Assembly: GCF_900447535.1 (NCBI RefSeq)
Contig: NZ_UFXX01000001.1
Span: forward strand, 1,984,001-2,048,000
Source: Dermacoccus nishinomiyaensis
Lineage (GTDB): Bacteria; Actinomycetota; Actinomycetes; Actinomycetales; Dermatophilaceae
Length of the DNA: 64,000 nucleotides
Direction of reading: 5' to 3'
The notes under the pieces: model-generated
Told to the model about the DNA's origin: nothing
What the model saw: the letters and a program-made list of their open reading frames with translations, nothing else
Databases searched by the model: none
In this document: positions 32,600 to 40,443 of the stretch, piece by piece
Numbering within the stretch: position 1 is the first letter of the stretch
Layout: every line of letters begins with the position of its first letter
Program-made: the position numbers and the translations under genes

Positions 32600-33709
32600 A
32601 TGTCCACCGCGCATCCGCCAACCGCGCAGGCCCCGATGAGGACGGTCTTGTCGCACGTCATCGTTCCGATCCTCATGGGCCTCATCATGTGCGCCGCCTA
32701 CCTCGGTGGTTTCCACAAGCCGTCGCCCCACCACGTGCCCGTCGCCGTCGTCGGTCAGGCTCAGCAGGCCGGCCCGCTGGCGGCCAAGGTGCAGGACGCG
32801 TTCGGCGACGAGGCGGACGTTCGCACGATCGCGACGCCCGAGCAGGCCACGGATCAGCTGAAGCACCTGAAGATCTCCGCGGCCTACGTCCCCGGTGACG
32901 GCAAGGCCGAACTGCTCACCGCCGGTGGCGCGTCCGACACGACGAAGTCCGTCGTCGAGAAGATGTTCCGCCCCGTCGCGGAGAAGCAGCACGATGCGCT
33001 GACCGTCAAGGACGTCGCGCCCCTCACCGAGGACGACCCCGCCGGCCAGAACGGGTTCTTCTTCCTCGTCGCCCTGACGGTCGCCGCGTACGCCACGTCG
33101 ATCGCCATCGGCGCGGCGGCTGCGAGTCGCCCGTTCGCCCAGCGCATCGCCCTCGCCGCCGGCGCCGCCGTCGTCATCTCGACGATCGAACTCGCGATCG
33201 CGGCGTGGGGTTACGACATGTTCGGTGGGCACGTGCTCGCAACGTGGGCGCTGTCGCTGCTCTACACAGCCGGCGTGCTGACGGTCGGTGTCGGCCTGCA
33301 CCCGATCGTCGGACGGTTTGCGACGCTGCTGTACTCGGCGATCTTCGTCGCGCTCAACTTCACCTCGTCCGGCGGCGTGTTCGCGCCCGTCATGCAGCCG
33401 AGCTTCTTCGGTTGGCTGCACGACTTCTGGATCGGCTCCGGCTTCGTCGAGGCGCTGCGTCGCATCATCTACTTCCCGGACGCCTCGATCGCCGGTCCGC
33501 TCACCATCCTGTTCGGTTGGTTGGTCGTCGGGTTGCTCTGTCTCGCAGCCGGATGCGCGGTCGAACAGCGACGTGTTGCGCGAGCCCGTGAGCTCGAGGA
33601 AGCTGCGTCCAGCCCCGTCGGACGCCACGCCGAGCAGGCGCATCAGGACGAGCGCGACGAGCTCGACCCCGAGACCGAGGAGGAACTCGAGGAGAACGTC
33701 GCCGTCTGA
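32600..33709 (+). CDS. ABC-2/YhgE-Pip-like membrane protein
   Basis: A 369-residue membrane protein: one N-terminal helix (VIVPILMGLIMCAAYLGG), an extracellular domain of about 150 residues starting VPVAVVGQAQQAG, and then five or six C-terminal helices (FFFLVALTVAAYATSIAIGAAAA, shown by VALTVAAYATSIAIG). The C-terminal tail is highly acidic (ERDELDPETEEELEE). The layout matches the DUF3533/YhgE/Pip and ABC-2 permease group, often type VII or lipid-export related. ATG 32600 follows GAAGGGAAGAG. It is single, ended by two hairpins. Confidence 0.75.
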   Translation: MSTAHPPTAQAPMRTVLSHVIVPILMGLIMCAAYLGGFHKPSPHHVPVAVVGQAQQAGPLAAKVQDAFGDEADVRTIATPEQATDQLKHLKISAAYVPGDGKAELLTAGGASDTTKSVVEKMFRPVAEKQHDALTVKDVAPLTEDDPAGQNGFFFLVALTVAAYATSIAIGAAAASRPFAQRIALAAGAAVVISTIELAIAAWGYDMFGGHVLATWALSLLYTAGVLTVGVGLHPIVGRFATLLYSAIFVALNFTSSGGVFAPVMQPSFFGWLHDFWIGSGFVEALRRIIYFPDASIAGPLTILFGWLVVGLLCLAAGCAVEQRRVARARELEEAASSPVGRHAEQAHQDERDELDPETEEELEENVAV

Positions 33710-33716
33710 CGTCCTC

Positions 33717-33762
33717 TCTCTTTGCGCCCAGATGCACCCGGGTGCATCTAGGCGCAAAGAGA
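33717..33762. terminator. 46-bp near-perfect palindrome (hairpin A)
   Basis: TCTCTTTGCGCC then CAGATGCACCC, meeting its complement with no loop and one mismatch, 7 bp after the stop of the ABC-2-like gene. A second hairpin follows 8 bp later. Confidence 0.75.
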
Positions 33763-33770
33763 AGACACCA

Positions 33771-33816
33771 GGGGTGTGGAGAAACGCGTCACGGATGACG
33801 CGTTTCTCCACACCCC
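33771..33816. terminator. 21-bp perfect stem (hairpin B)
   Basis: GGGGTGTGGAGAAACGCGTCA (split here as GGGGTGTGGA and GAAACGCGTCA), loop CGGA, complement 33796-33816. Placed between convergent genes it probably terminates the SRPBCC transcript. Confidence 0.7.
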
Positions 33817-33835
33817 CTTCGTGTCCCTCGATGCC

Positions 33836-34225
33836 TCACGAGCTGCGAGCGAGCCGATGGAGGGCCCACCACGCTAGCGGCCGGTAGGCCTGCCCGACGA
33901 TGGGCGGCAGATCCATCGCCATGTGGCAGCGACACCCGCCCCGACGAACCTCGACGCGGTGCTCGCCCGTCGTCGTCAGCCCCAGGACGCTGACGCGCCA
34001 GCTCCACGTCCTCGCCACCGCATCGACGTCGGTGATGACGAACCGCCCCACCGTCACCGGCCCGAGACGCCATCGTCCTTGCGTGCCGGGACGGATCACC
34101 ACGGCATCCGCCTCGACCGGCGGCATGTGCGGCGACCAGTCACGCCACCGATCGACGTGCACGTAGGCCTGCCACGCCGCATCGACACTCGCGGGCCCGT
34201 CAGCATGGACGTCGATGCGCTTCAT
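33836..34225 (-). CDS. SRPBCC family protein (polyketide cyclase/dehydrase-like)
   Basis: 129 residues. The N-terminal VHADGPASVDAAWQAYVHVDRWRDWSPHM, condensed here as VDAAWQAYVHVDRW, is the START-like SRPBCC opening. Later TQGRWRLGPVTVGRFVITDVDAVARTW follows, a hydrophobic pocket fold. The C-terminus may be slightly short. It likely binds a lipid or aromatic ligand; nothing more can be said. Start ATG 34225. Confidence 0.75.
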   Translation of the reverse strand: MKRIDVHADGPASVDAAWQAYVHVDRWRDWSPHMPPVEADAVVIRPGTQGRWRLGPVTVGRFVITDVDAVARTWSWRVSVLGLTTTGEHRVEVRRGGCRCHMAMDLPPIVGQAYRPLAWWALHRLARSS

Positions 34226-34605
34226 GTCCGAATGCTAGGCGTTCCAACGGAACCCAGGTCGCGCAGAGCCCTCGGGCGCCCCGCGCCGACCCCAGCGCGC
34301 ACGATGGCGCGTAACTCACACGTAGGCGTGCAGTTGCGTGCCTACCTGTGAGTTACGCGCCATCGTGAGGGTCAGGCGACCCTCGACTCCGTTCGCTTGA
34401 TCCTCTGCGCGCGGACTACTCCTTGGCTCAGTTCCTCAGCGCCCGATTCGGCAGGGCCGGGCCATCGCACGCTCCGGCGCGGACCTACCTCGGTCGGGCT
34501 TGATCGTCACTGAGCCCACGGCGCGCTTCGTCAACGCTCCCTACGCCGAGGTGTGAACGCCTCGCAAGCTCGGCATCCACACCCTCGACTCCGCTCGCTC
34601 GATCC
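34226..34605. other. Intergenic region with palindrome and repeated glcB 3' end
   Basis: 380 bp without a gene. Besides the palindrome (34302-34365), about 36 bp at 34380-34416 (…CCTCGACTCCGTTCG…) repeats with few changes at 34592-34627. The second copy contains the last four codons and the stop of glcB. The first has lost the stop codon. It looks like an old local duplication. Confidence 0.5.
34302..34365. repeat. Repeated palindrome, copy 2 (26-bp stem, 12-nt loop)
   Basis: CGATGGCGCGTAACTCACAC then GTAGGC, and its complement with one mismatch at 34340-34365. The loop GTGCAGTTGCGT matches the loop of the copy at 2973 in 9 of 12 positions. Both copies are followed by CGCCATC. It lies 241 bp downstream of glcB in the same transcription direction. 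Confidence 0.75.
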
Positions 34606-36777
34606 TCAGCGCGCGGCTTTCTTGTCTCGCCGACGACGGTGCAGAATCGGCTCGGTGTAGCCGTTGGGCTGCTTCGTTCCCTCGAGGATCAGCTCCTTGG
34701 CCGCGTTGAACGCGATGCCGTCGAAGCCCGGCGCCATGGGCTCGTACTTCGCGTCCCCGGCGTTCTGCTCGTCGACGACCGGCGCCATGCGCTTCAGCGA
34801 CTCGAGGATCTCGTCTTCGGTGACGATGCCGTGCTGCAGCCAGTTCGCGAGCAGCTGGCTGGAGATGCGCAGCGTCGCCCGGTCCTCCATGAGCGCGACG
34901 TCGTGGATGTCGGGCACCTTCGAGCAGCCGACGCCCTGGTCGATCCAGCGCACGACGTAGCCGAGGATCGACTGGCAGTTGTTGTCGAGTTCCTCGCGCT
35001 TGTCGGCGTCCGACCAGTTCGTGTTCTCCGCGAGCGGGATCTGCAGGATGTCGTCGACCGATGCGGCCTTGCGCTTCGCGAGCTCCTCCTGCACGGCGAA
35101 CACGTCGACCTGGTGGTAGTGCAGCGCGTGCAGCGTCGCGGCGGTCGGTGACGGCACCCACGCCGTCGTCGCGCCGGCCTTCGGCTGGCCGATCTTCTGC
35201 TCGAGCATGTCCTTCATCAGGTCGGGCATCGCCCACATGCCCTTGCCGATCTGCGCCTTGTGCGCGAGACCGTCAGCGAGGCCCACGTCGACGTTGTTGT
35301 CCTCGTACGCCTTGATCCACGTGGAACCCTTCATCTCGCCCTTGCGGATCATCGGGCCCGCGAGCATCGACGTGTGGATCTCGTCGCCGGTGCGGTCGAG
35401 GAAGCCCGTGTTGATGAACACGACGCGCTCCTTCGCGGCGTCGATGCAGGCGGAGAGGTTGACCGTCGTGCGGCGCTCCTCGTCCATGATGCCCATCTTG
35501 ACGGTGTTCTTCGCCAGCCCGACGACGCTCTCGACGCGCTCGAACAGCTCGTTCGCGAACGCGACCTCCTGCGGGCCGTGCATCTTCGGCTTGACGATGT
35601 AGATCGAGCCGGTGCGCGTGTTGCTCACGCCGTCCTTGTCGGCGAAGCCGTGGAGCGCAGCCGGGACGGTGACGAGGGCGTCGAGGATGCCCTCGCCGAT
35701 CTCGTTGCCGTCGGCATCGAGGACGGCGTCGCTCGTCATGAGGTGGCCGACGTTGCGGACGAACAGCAACGAGCGGCCCGGCAGGGTGAACGTGTCGCCG
35801 CCGGGGGAGACGTATTCGCGGTCGGGGTTGAGCTCGCGCTTGAACGTCTTGCCGTTCTTCGTGATCTCCTCGGCGAGGTCACCCTTGTTGAGGCCGAGCC
35901 AGTTCGTGTAACCGAGCACCTTGTCCTCGGCGTCGACGGCGGCGACGGAATCCTCGAGGTCCATGATCGTCGTGACGGCCGACTCGACGAGGACGTCCTT
36001 GATGCCGGCCGGGTCGGTCGCGCCGATCGGGGACTCGGCGTCGATCTGGATCTCCAGGTGAAGACCGTTGTGCTTCAGCAGGATTCCCTCCGGCTGCGCA
36101 GGCAGCCCCACGTAGCCGGCGAACTCGTCAGTGTTCTTCAGCGACGTCGTGCGCTCACCGTCGAGGTGGACGACGAGCTCGCCGCCGTCGACGCCGAAGC
36201 CGGTGACGTCGGTGTACGAACCCTCGGCGAGCGGGACGGCAGTGTCGAGGAAGTTCTTCGCGAACGCGATGACGGCGTCGCCGCGCACCGTGTTGTACGA
36301 GGTGCCCTTCTCCTTGCCGTCGGCCTCGTCGATCGCGTCGGTGCCGTAGAGCGCGTCGTAGAGCGAACCCCAGCGGGCGTTCGACGCGTTGAGCGCGAAG
36401 CGGGCGTTGAGGATCGGCACGACGAGCTGCGGGCCGGCCTGGTCGGTGATCTCACGATCGACGTTCTGCGTCGTGATGCTGAACTCGGCCGGAGCGTCGA
36501 CGAGGTAGCCGATCTCGGTGAGGAAGCTCTTGTACGCGTCGAAGTCGGGCTTGCCCGGGTTGGCGCGGTGGTAGTCGTCGATCTTGGCCTGGAGGTCGTC
36601 ACGCTCGGCGAGCATGGCGCGGTTCTTCGGGCCGAGCTCGGCGACGACGTCGGCGAAGCCCTTCCAGTACGTGTCGGCGTCGATACCGGTGCCGGGCAGG
36701 ACCTGGTCGTTGATGAAGTCGTACAGGATCGTCGCGACCTGCAGACCGTTCACCTCGGTGCGCTGCGTGTCAGCCAT
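34606..36777 (-). CDS. glcB: Malate synthase G
   Basis: A 723-residue monomeric enzyme making malate from glyoxylate and acetyl-CoA. It has the full G-isoform layout: the N-terminal clasp, TIM barrel with [31 protein letters not shown] (catalytic residues region), [17 protein letters not shown] and [23 protein letters not shown] in shortened form [11 protein letters not shown]. The C-terminal plug is intact and ends RRDKKAAR. The length matches GlcB (723 in E. coli). The start ATG 36777 has TTCCTTCC-complement GGAAGGAA as a strong site. A TetR-like operator lies 36 bp upstream. aceA is not present nearby. Confidence 0.97.
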   Translation of the reverse strand: MADTQRTEVNGLQVATILYDFINDQVLPGTGIDADTYWKGFADVVAELGPKNRAMLAERDDLQAKIDDYHRANPGKPDFDAYKSFLTEIGYLVDAPAEFSITTQNVDREITDQAGPQLVVPILNARFALNASNARWGSLYDALYGTDAIDEADGKEKGTSYNTVRGDAVIAFAKNFLDTAVPLAEGSYTDVTGFGVDGGELVVHLDGERTTSLKNTDEFAGYVGLPAQPEGILLKHNGLHLEIQIDAESPIGATDPAGIKDVLVESAVTTIMDLEDSVAAVDAEDKVLGYTNWLGLNKGDLAEEITKNGKTFKRELNPDREYVSPGGDTFTLPGRSLLFVRNVGHLMTSDAVLDADGNEIGEGILDALVTVPAALHGFADKDGVSNTRTGSIYIVKPKMHGPQEVAFANELFERVESVVGLAKNTVKMGIMDEERRTTVNLSACIDAAKERVVFINTGFLDRTGDEIHTSMLAGPMIRKGEMKGSTWIKAYEDNNVDVGLADGLAHKAQIGKGMWAMPDLMKDMLEQKIGQPKAGATTAWVPSPTAATLHALHYHQVDVFAVQEELAKRKAASVDDILQIPLAENTNWSDADKREELDNNCQSILGYVVRWIDQGVGCSKVPDIHDVALMEDRATLRISSQLLANWLQHGIVTEDEILESLKRMAPVVDEQNAGDAKYEPMAPGFDGIAFNAAKELILEGTKQPNGYTEPILHRRRRDKKAAR

Positions 36778-36813
36778 GAGCGTTTCCTTCCTCGCGGGGG
36801 CATGCCGCCCCCT

Positions 36814-36833
36814 ACGTTACTGGTCGGTAACGT
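36814..36833. promoter_or_regulatory. TetR-type operator upstream of glcB
   Basis: A 20-bp near-perfect palindrome: ACGTTAC - TGGTCG - GTAACGT. The TTACY-type half sites are typical of TetR/FadR-like regulators. It lies 36 bp before the malate synthase start, at the expected promoter. No matching regulator gene is nearby. Confidence 0.6.
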
Positions 36834-36934
36834 CTCTGTGGGGCAAATGCCGCAACCCGCGCGCAGGCTCGGCGCCGACCGGCGGGCCCGCGTCCTGACG
36901 CGCAGGGGGCAACTCCGCCCCAGGAAAGGTCTCG

Positions 36935-37957
36935 TCAGGCGCGGTAGTGCCGTTCGATCGCCCGCGCCACTTCATCGGCGCTCATGCGGACACGCGCTGC
37001 CTCGGTGATATCCGCCCCCGGCGACGGGCGTGAGCCCTCGGTGCCGTCGACCTTGACCACGAACATCGGTCGTTGCATGGAGCGGAAGTGCAGGCGCCCC
37101 ACGTATTCACCGAGGATGCCGAGCGACAGCATGATCACACCGCTGAAGAGCGCCACCAGGGACACGAGCGAGGTGAATCCTGCGACCTCGATCGATCCGG
37201 TGAGGCGCTGCACGATGACCACGACCAGAAGCACGACACCGAAGAAGGAGGCAGCCCAGCCGAGCCACGTCACCAACCTCAAGGGCAGCGTCCCGTACCC
37301 GGTGATCATGTTGAGTGCGTGACGGATGAGCGCGCCCAGCGTGTAACCGGAGCGTCCCGCAGCACGCTCGTCCATGACGACCGGCACGGCCCTGATCGAT
37401 GTCGTCGTCCAACTCAGCAGGACGTCCAGCGACACGAAGGGGTCGACGACGTCGATGAAACCATCGCGCAGGTCCGTACGGAACGCGCGGAACGCGCTGA
37501 CGTCCCTCGCGTTGGGCACGCCGGCCAGTGCCAGTCCTGCCTTGACCGAACGTGAGGCGAACGACCGGACGAACCCGTGCTCTTCTTCGGTCGCCACGCC
37601 GTAGACGAGGTCGGTGAAGGAATCCTCGAGGGGAGCCAGCAGCGCGGCCAGCTGGTCAGGGCGGTGTTGCCGATCGTCGTCCATGGTGACCGTCACGGGG
37701 TAGCGGGCCCGCGCGACACCCGCGAGCAGCGCATTGTGCTGGCCAAAGTTGCGCCGCAGCAGGACCGCGTGCAGCGTTCCCGGGTACGTCAGCTCGAGTT
37801 CGCGCGCAATGGCATACGTGTCGTCGGGCGAGCCGTCGACGACGAGGATGACTTCGAACGCCTCGGCGATCTTGGGCAGCTCGACATGGAGGTCCTCGAC
37901 GAGCGGTCGGATGGTGTCACGCGAGCGATAGCACGGGATGACGACGGAGATCTTCAT
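36935..37957 (-). CDS. Polyisoprenyl-phosphate glycosyltransferase (GtrB/DPM1-like)
   Basis: A 340-residue GT2 glycosyltransferase that loads a sugar onto undecaprenyl or dolichyl phosphate. The N-terminal catalytic domain shows MKISVVIPCYRS, VILVVDGSPDDT (metal-binding Asp), NFGQHNALLAG and TMDDDRQHRPDQL. ATG 37957 precedes it. Two helices follow (GWAASFFGVVLLVVVIVQRL and SLVALFSGVIMLSLGILGEYVGR, condensed here as FFGVVLLVVVIVQRL and VALFSGVIMLSLGILGE), as in bacterial GtrB. It is 14 bp from gtrA, in one operon. Function as lipid-carrier loader is inferred from these features; donor sugar could be the Fuc4NAc made next door. Confidence 0.9.
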   Translation of the reverse strand: MKISVVIPCYRSRDTIRPLVEDLHVELPKIAEAFEVILVVDGSPDDTYAIARELELTYPGTLHAVLLRRNFGQHNALLAGVARARYPVTVTMDDDRQHRPDQLAALLAPLEDSFTDLVYGVATEEEHGFVRSFASRSVKAGLALAGVPNARDVSAFRAFRTDLRDGFIDVVDPFVSLDVLLSWTTTSIRAVPVVMDERAAGRSGYTLGALIRHALNMITGYGTLPLRLVTWLGWAASFFGVVLLVVVIVQRLTGSIEVAGFTSLVSLVALFSGVIMLSLGILGEYVGRLHFRSMQRPMFVVKVDGTEGSRPSPGADITEAARVRMSADEVARAIERHYRA

Positions 37958-37971
37958 GCAGGACGTCGCTC

Positions 37972-38412
37972 TCAGTTCGAGGATGCGGTTTCGGACGAAT
38001 GCGCTTCGGCGGGCGCCTTGGGGCGGAACGAGAAGAACCGGTGGCCCAGGTAGGAGCCCACCGCCACGACCGCGATGGCGATCACCTGCGCCACGAAGGG
38101 CGGCATGCCGAGGACCTCCACCAGGAAAGGTGTCATGACCAGGCCGGCCAACGCCCCGCTCGTCCAAACGCTGAGGAAGCGTAAGTAGTCCGACGCGACG
38201 GAGTTGGTCGAGGCGAAGACGAGTGTCCGGTAGGCGGGAAACGCCGCGGCGATCGTCAGCACCTGAGCCACGCCGATGGCGAGCATGTAATGAAGGTGAG
38301 CCAGCAGACCGAGCACGAACGTGGACAGGTAGACCACCTGCGTCGTCCCTGCGACCACGAGATAACGAATCTCGTTGCGCGCCCAGAGGCGTCGAAGCTG
38401 CGTGGTCACCAT
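37972..38412 (-). CDS. GtrA family flippase-like membrane protein
   Basis: A 146-residue protein with four helices: YLVVAGTTQVVYLSTFVLGL, YMLAIGVAQVLTIAAAFPAY, and two later spans ending VAVGSYLGHRFFSFRP, the GtrA signature ending. GtrA is thought to flip the lipid-linked sugar made by GtrB. It precedes the GT2 gene in the same operon. Start ATG 38412. The 70-bp gap to wecE forms a divergent promoter region. Confidence 0.88.
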   Translation of the reverse strand: MVTTQLRRLWARNEIRYLVVAGTTQVVYLSTFVLGLLAHLHYMLAIGVAQVLTIAAAFPAYRTLVFASTNSVASDYLRFLSVWTSGALAGLVMTPFLVEVLGMPPFVAQVIAIAVVAVGSYLGHRFFSFRPKAPAEAHSSETASSN

Positions 38413-38482
38413 GCGTGCATCCTAGTGTGCCCGCTTGGCGCGCCTCGTTCCGCCGCGGGTGGCGCTGCGCTAGTTTGGCTGG

Positions 38483-39622
38483 GTGGAACGCATCTATTTC
38501 TCTCGCCCATACCTCGCCGGGATGGAATTCACCCATCTCAACGCCTCGCTCGCTTCGACCTCGTGGCACGGGGACGGCGAATTCACGAACCGGGCCACCG
38601 AATGGCTGCGCGAGCGCACCGGCGCCGAGGGCGCGCTCCTCACCACGTCCTGCACCCACGCGCTCGAGCTCGCGGCGATCCTGTTGCATCTGGGCCCCGG
38701 TGACGAGGTCATCGTCCCGAGTTTCACGTTCTCGGCCACGGCCACCGCCATCGCCTCCCGCGGCGCGACCCCCGTCTTCGTGGACATCGAACCGCGAACG
38801 CTGAACCTCGACCCCGAAGCTGTCGAGGCGGCCGTCACCGGGCGGACGAAGGCCATCTTCGTGGTGCACTACGCCGGCGTGGCCTGTGATCTCGACGCCA
38901 TCCAGCGCATCGCCGACCGGCACGGGTTGGCCATCGTCGAGGACAACGCCCACGGCATCGGCGCCTCCTTGCGTGGGCAGCACCTCGGCACCTTCGGCAC
39001 GTTCGGCACCCAGAGCTGGCACGACACCAAGAACGTCACCAGCGGTGAGGGCGGTGCGCTGCTCATCAACGACCCCAAGTACATCGAGCGGGCCGAGATC
39101 GTGCGCGAGAAGGGGACGAACCGCGCGGTGTTCCTGCGCGGCCAGGTCGACAAGTACACGTGGGTCGACGAAGGTTCCTCCTACCTCCCGAGCGACCTGC
39201 TCGCGGCGCTCCTCTACGGCCAGTTCCAGCGCTTCGACGAGATCCAGGAGCGACGCCAACACGTCTGGCACGCCTACGCCGACGCTCTCCCGCAGTGGGC
39301 GCAGGAGCAGCGCGTTGACCTGATGCACGTGCCGGAGGGCCGTGAGCAACCCGCGCACATGTTCTACGTCATGATGCCCACCCATGAGGATCAGTCGGGC
39401 CTCATCAGCCACCTGCGCGAGCGCGAGATCATCGCGACATTCCACTATCAGCCGCTCGACAGCGCACCCGCCGGGCTGCGTCTTGGGCGCACCCCCTCTC
39501 CGTGCGTCATCACAGCGGACCGCGCGAGCCGTCTCGTTCGCCTTCCGCTGCACGCCGGCATGAGCAAGGCGGACACCGCCCGCGTCATCGACGCCGTCAC
39601 CACCTACCGCACGACCACATGA
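38483..39622 (+). CDS. wecE: dTDP-4-amino-4,6-dideoxygalactose transaminase (WecE/RffA-like)
   Basis: A 379-residue PLP-dependent aminotransferase (DegT/DnrJ/EryC1 family) that converts dTDP-4-keto-6-deoxyglucose to dTDP-Fuc4N. TSCTHALELAAILLHLGPGDEVIVPSF region is present, then IFVVHYAGVACDLDAI and IVEDNAHGIGAS. The PLP lysine is in SWHDTKNVTSGEGGA. The protein closely follows RffA in length and in FHYQPLDSAP. The GTG 38483 start is used (MERIYFSR). It is followed by the acetyltransferase in a four-base ATGA overlap. Confidence 0.9.
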   Translation: MERIYFSRPYLAGMEFTHLNASLASTSWHGDGEFTNRATEWLRERTGAEGALLTTSCTHALELAAILLHLGPGDEVIVPSFTFSATATAIASRGATPVFVDIEPRTLNLDPEAVEAAVTGRTKAIFVVHYAGVACDLDAIQRIADRHGLAIVEDNAHGIGASLRGQHLGTFGTFGTQSWHDTKNVTSGEGGALLINDPKYIERAEIVREKGTNRAVFLRGQVDKYTWVDEGSSYLPSDLLAALLYGQFQRFDEIQERRQHVWHAYADALPQWAQEQRVDLMHVPEGREQPAHMFYVMMPTHEDQSGLISHLREREIIATFHYQPLDSAPAGLRLGRTPSPCVITADRASRLVRLPLHAGMSKADTARVIDAVTTYRTTT

Positions 39623-40443
39623 GTTGGGCGGGGCTGGCCGGCGCCGGCGTCAGTGTCAGTGACAGCCCGCTCGAGCAGCGCCGGTTCGGGGTGACGGTGG
39701 GACGGGTCGTCGTCGGCAACGACACCCCGACCACGACGACTGCTGCGGCGCTGGCCGAGGCACTTCACGGTGCATCCCACGATGTCCTCGTCGTCCGGTG
39801 GCCCTCGGAGCGGGTGGCGCTCGCAGCGACGGTCGCGTCGAGCGGTCGAATCGTCCTGCCCGCCGACGTCCTGACGTACTGGGAGGTGGCTGCCGAGGAG
39901 CTCGCCCGCGTCGCGTTGCGCGACGGGGGCGCCCTCCGCATCGATCGGGGTAGCGACCGTGCCGCTGACGGCATCGAGTCGCTCGTCTCGGTGGTCGAGT
40001 CGTCGTTCGCGGCCTACGGCAACCACTACACCGCCAATCCTGCATTCGATCCCGAGCTCGCCCTCGCCGGATACGTCGAGTGGGCCCGGACGGCGTTCGA
40101 GCGTCACCCCGACGACGCCTGCTTCCTGATCGACGGCGCCACTCCGATCGGTGTGGCGACCCTGTCCGAGGACCGCGAACGAGGAGACCTCGAGGTCGAG
40201 CTCGCAGGTCTGGTCCCTGATTCGCAGGGCCGCGGGCTGTACGGGCATCTCCTCCGCGCGGTCGGGGACGAGGCGCTCCGCCGGGGGCTGGGCCGCGTCA
40301 TCATCTCGACGCAGGCGCACAACGTTCGTGTGCAGCGCGCGTGGGCAGGCCTGGGCCTACGGCCGTTCGCCGCGGTGACGACCGCACACGCGGTGCGTCC
40401 CGGCTCGTCTGCAGCGCAGATGCTGAGGGCTCAGCGCAGCTGA
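39619..40443 (+). CDS. WecD-like GNAT acetyltransferase
   Basis: A 274-residue protein whose C-terminal half is a GNAT domain: VEVELAGLVPDSQGRGLYGHLL (motif A, split here as LAGLVPDSQGRGLYG) and STQAHNVRVQRAWAGLGLRP. The N-terminal half resembles the unusual domain preceding GNAT in E. coli WecD (TDP-fucosamine acetyltransferase), which N-acetylates dTDP-Fuc4N. It is co-translated with wecE via ATGA. The last 13 bp overlap the 3' end of the convergent membrane glycosyltransferase gene. Confidence 0.75.
   Translation: MSWAGLAGAGVSVSDSPLEQRRFGVTVGRVVVGNDTPTTTTAAALAEALHGASHDVLVVRWPSERVALAATVASSGRIVLPADVLTYWEVAAEELARVALRDGGALRIDRGSDRAADGIESLVSVVESSFAAYGNHYTANPAFDPELALAGYVEWARTAFERHPDDACFLIDGATPIGVATLSEDRERGDLEVELAGLVPDSQGRGLYGHLLRAVGDEALRRGLGRVIISTQAHNVRVQRAWAGLGLRPFAAVTTAHAVRPGSSAAQMLRAQRS

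Noticed and set aside
35260-37008. Long plus-strand open frame over malate synthase
   Set aside because: Mirror of the glcB frame with no recognisable domain.
37958-39553. N-terminal extension of the GT2 glycosyltransferase frame
   Set aside because: The open frame runs far upstream, but the GT2 domain starts at ATG 37957 and the upstream part overlaps gtrA and wecE.
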